A stretch of 8,003 nucleotides of DNA from Zoogloeaceae bacterium. Its GTDB lineage: Bacteria; Pseudomonadota; Gammaproteobacteria; Burkholderiales; Rhodocyclaceae. The number at the start of each line of letters is the position of its first letter. Positions within the stretch are counted from its first letter, which is position 1. Positions 6,158 to 8,003 of this stretch are shown one piece after another. The stretch spans positions 1 through 8,003 of the forward strand of contig JAITJU010000098.1 in assembly GCA_031278735.1 (NCBI GenBank). Direction: 5' to 3'. The notes under the pieces are model-generated. The model was not told the origin of the DNA. It saw only the letters and a list, made by a program, of their open reading frames with translations, and did no database searches. Both the position numbers and the translations under genes were made by a program.

Positions 6158-6739
6158 TCAGGCGTCGGCCTCAACGGCTTCAACCGCTTTTTCCTTCATC
6201 GCCTTTTTCGGCTTTTCCGGCTTTTTCTTGGCGGGCGCGACGATCATGACCATCTGCCGCCCTTCCAGGCGAGGCATCTGCTCCACCTGACCATGCGCGT
6301 CCAGATCGGCCTTGACCCGTTCGAGCTGGCGCATCCCGAACTCCTGATGCGCCATTTCGCGCCCCCGGAAGCGCAAGGTCACTTTCACCGTGTCTTCTTC
6401 TTCCTGATAACGAATCGTGTTCCGCAGCTTGATCGGGTAGTCATTTTCATCGGTGCCGGGACGCAGCTTGATTTCCTTCACCTGCACCTGCTTCTGCTTC
6501 TGTTTTGCCTCATGCGCCTTCTTGGCTTCCTGGTACTTGAATTTGCCGTAATCCATGATCCGGCAAACTGGCGGATCCGCCTGTGGCGCGATCTCCACCA
6601 GATCCAGTCCGGCTTCTTCCGCCAGATGATTGGCCTGGCGAGAACTCACGACACCCAACTGCTCACCTTCCACGCCAATTAGCCGGATTTCCGGCGCGGT
6701 GATTTCTTCATTCAGGCGATGCGACTTGTTCAGAGCGAT
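6158..6739 (-). CDS. infC: Translation initiation factor IF-3, rare ATC start
   Basis: IF-3 binds the 30S subunit, keeps it free of 50S and checks the start codon-initiator tRNA pairing. With the start at 6739 the product has 193 residues. The N-terminal domain covers about 5-75 (SHRLNEEITAPEIRLIGVEGEQLG, then LDLVEIAPQADPPVCRIMDYGKF). A charged helical linker follows at about 70-88. The C-terminal domain spans about 88-170 (VKEIKLRPGTDENDY, TLRFRGREMAHQ, EGRQMVMIVAPAKKK). The ATC start is chosen because the conserved N-terminus lies upstream of the first ATG/GTG-type codon (GTG at 6673, which would cut 22 residues) and because GGGAG sits seven bases before the ATC. Non-canonical AUU/AUC-type starts are the known basis of infC autoregulation. 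A Lys/Glu/Ala-rich tail of about 20 residues extends past the E. coli C-terminus. It begins 30 bases after thrS. Confidence 0.96.
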   Translation of the reverse strand: MALNKSHRLNEEITAPEIRLIGVEGEQLGVVSSRQANHLAEEAGLDLVEIAPQADPPVCRIMDYGKFKYQEAKKAHEAKQKQKQVQVKEIKLRPGTDENDYPIKLRNTIRYQEEEDTVKVTLRFRGREMAHQEFGMRQLERVKADLDAHGQVEQMPRLEGRQMVMIVAPAKKKPEKPKKAMKEKAVEAVEADA

Positions 6740-6746
6740 GGCAAAA

Positions 6747-6751
6747 CTCCC
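6747..6751 (-). promoter_or_regulatory. Ribosome binding site that decides the infC start
   Basis: GGGAG on the minus strand lies seven bases upstream of the ATC at 6739-6737 and 73 bases upstream of the first conventional (GTG) codon in frame. It therefore supports initiation at ATC. It lies in the 30-base thrS-infC spacer, which is otherwise T-rich. Confidence 0.75.
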
Positions 6752-6769
6752 GAAAATGACAAATAAAAA

Positions 6770-8003
6770 TTATGCCGCGCGCCCCCGCGCCGCGACTTCC
6801 TTTTGAAGCCGCGCGATCAGGTCATCCACGGACATCCGTCCCAGATCCTGACCGCCGCGAGTCCGTACGGCAACCAGATTGTCCGCCTTTTCCCTGTCGC
6901 CCACAATGAGCTGATAAGGCAGACGGTTCAAACTGTGGGCGCGAATTTTATAGGTGATTTTCTCATTACGCAAATCGGTTTCCGCGGCAAGACCGTGCGC
7001 CTTGAGTTTTTCCGCCACGGTCTTGGCGTAATCGACCTGATGCTCGGAGATATTCAGCACGACCGCCTGTACCGGCGCGAGCCACAGGGGAAGCGCGCCC
7101 GCGTAATGTTCGATGAGAATGCCGACGAAACGCTCCAGCGAGCCGAAAAGCGCCCGGTGCAGCATTACAGGACGCTTGCGGCTGTTGTCGGCATCGACGT
7201 AATGGATGTCGAAGCGCTCCGGCAGGTTCATGTCGACTTGCAGGGTGCCGCACTGCCAATCGCGGCCAATCGCGTCGCGCAGGACGAATTCGAGCTTTGG
7301 CCCGTAAAACGCGCCTTCGCCCGGAAAGAGCGTGTAGTCCACGCTCATGTGCTCGAGCGCGTCGCGCAGCGCGCCCTCCAGAATATCCCAGGTGGCGTCG
7401 GAACCGATGCGGTTGTCGGGACGGGTCGAGAGTTTCACCCGCACGTCCGTAAACCCGAAATCCCTGTAGATGTCGAAGATGAGCCTTGTCACGTCGCGGC
7501 ATTCGGCTTCCATCTGTTCTTCCGCGCAGAAGATGTGCGCGTCGTCCTGGGTGAAGTGCCGCACGCGCAAGAGGCCATGCAGCGCGCCGGAAGGCTCGTA
7601 ACGATGCACCTTGCCGAACTCGGCCATCCTGACCGGCAGGTCGCGGTAGCTTTTCACGCCCTGCGCGTAGAGCGCCATCGCGCCGGGGCAGTTCATCGGC
7701 TTCAGGGCGAAGACGCGCCCATCCTCGGTCTGGGTGGTGAACATGTTTTCCCGGTAGTTGAACCAGTGCCCAGAGGTCTCCCACAGGGCGCGATCCATCA
7801 CGTCCGGGGTGTTGACTTCCACATAGCCCGCCGCTTCCTGTCGTTCGCGCATGTAGGCGATCAGGCGCTGGAACAGTTGCCAGCCCTTGGGATGCCAGAA
7901 CACCGCGCCCGGCGCTTCTTCCTGAAAATGAAACAAGTCCAGCTGCTGCCCCAGCCTGCGATGGTCGCGTTTTTCCGCTTCTTCCAGCAAGGCGAGATAC
8001 GCG
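6770..8003 (-). CDS. thrS: Threonyl-tRNA synthetase, 5' end beyond window
   Basis: ThrRS is a class II synthetase that charges tRNA-Thr with threonine. The 410 visible codons lack about 230 N-terminal residues (the TGS and editing domains), which lie outside the window. Visible are the linker (EEAEKRDHRRLGQQLDLFHF), the catalytic core with motif 1 (about 42-80), motif 2 (RVRHFTQDDAHIFC, about 146-159) and motif 3 (LFGSLERFVGILIEHYAG, about 285-302), and the anticodon-binding domain from LPLWLAPVQ (about 304) to the end. The three zinc ligands are present at fragment Cys105, His156 and His282. Their spacing matches E. coli Cys334, His385 and His511 exactly, so there is no indel in the core. 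After NCPG there is Ala where E. coli has His. The TAA stop is 30 bases before the infC start, which fits one transcript. Confidence 0.98.
   Translation of the reverse strand, partial: AYLALLEEAEKRDHRRLGQQLDLFHFQEEAPGAVFWHPKGWQLFQRLIAYMRERQEAAGYVEVNTPDVMDRALWETSGHWFNYRENMFTTQTEDGRVFALKPMNCPGAMALYAQGVKSYRDLPVRMAEFGKVHRYEPSGALHGLLRVRHFTQDDAHIFCAEEQMEAECRDVTRLIFDIYRDFGFTDVRVKLSTRPDNRIGSDATWDILEGALRDALEHMSVDYTLFPGEGAFYGPKLEFVLRDAIGRDWQCGTLQVDMNLPERFDIHYVDADNSRKRPVMLHRALFGSLERFVGILIEHYAGALPLWLAPVQAVVLNISEHQVDYAKTVAEKLKAHGLAAETDLRNEKITYKIRAHSLNRLPYQLIVGDREKADNLVAVRTRGGQDLGRMSVDDLIARLQKEVAARGRAA

Overview
This is a GC-rich bacterial chromosome segment in which every convincing gene lies on the minus strand. 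Read in the direction of transcription, from high to low coordinates, the order is thrS (5' end outside the window), infC, rpmI, rplT, pheS, pheT, ihfA, a MerR-family regulator gene, and guaA (3' end outside the window). The thrS-infC-rpmI-rplT-pheST-ihfA-merR order is the classic translation cluster of gamma- and betaproteobacteria. The IF-3 N-terminus and the MerR gene overlapping ihfA look most like a betaproteobacterium, but the genus cannot be told from this window.

Region by region: 8003-6770 holds the catalytic and anticodon-binding parts of threonyl-tRNA synthetase. 6739-6158 is translation initiation factor IF-3, whose best start is a rare ATC codon behind a GGGAG ribosome binding site. 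A 110-base spacer with several short inverted repeats precedes rpmI (L35) and rplT (L20), and it sits where the L20 autoregulatory operator lies in E. coli. A 185-base gap between rplT and pheS carries a perfect 12-bp inverted repeat that looks like a terminator or attenuator. pheS and pheT then encode both subunits of phenylalanyl-tRNA synthetase. ihfA (IHF alpha) follows and overlaps the MerR gene by 17 bases. Finally guaA (GMP synthetase) starts 57 bases after the MerR stop with a GTG codon.

Together the genes supply translation (two aminoacyl-tRNA synthetases, an initiation factor, two 50S proteins), a nucleoid protein with a partner regulator, and the last step of GMP synthesis. The least conventional part is the left edge. 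guaA follows the MerR gene directly, with no guaB beside it and without the proline tRNA gene that often follows this MerR gene in relatives. I see no mobile element, CRISPR array, RNA gene or clearly new system. The window is mostly conserved housekeeping sequence, and its interest lies in the leaders and start sites.
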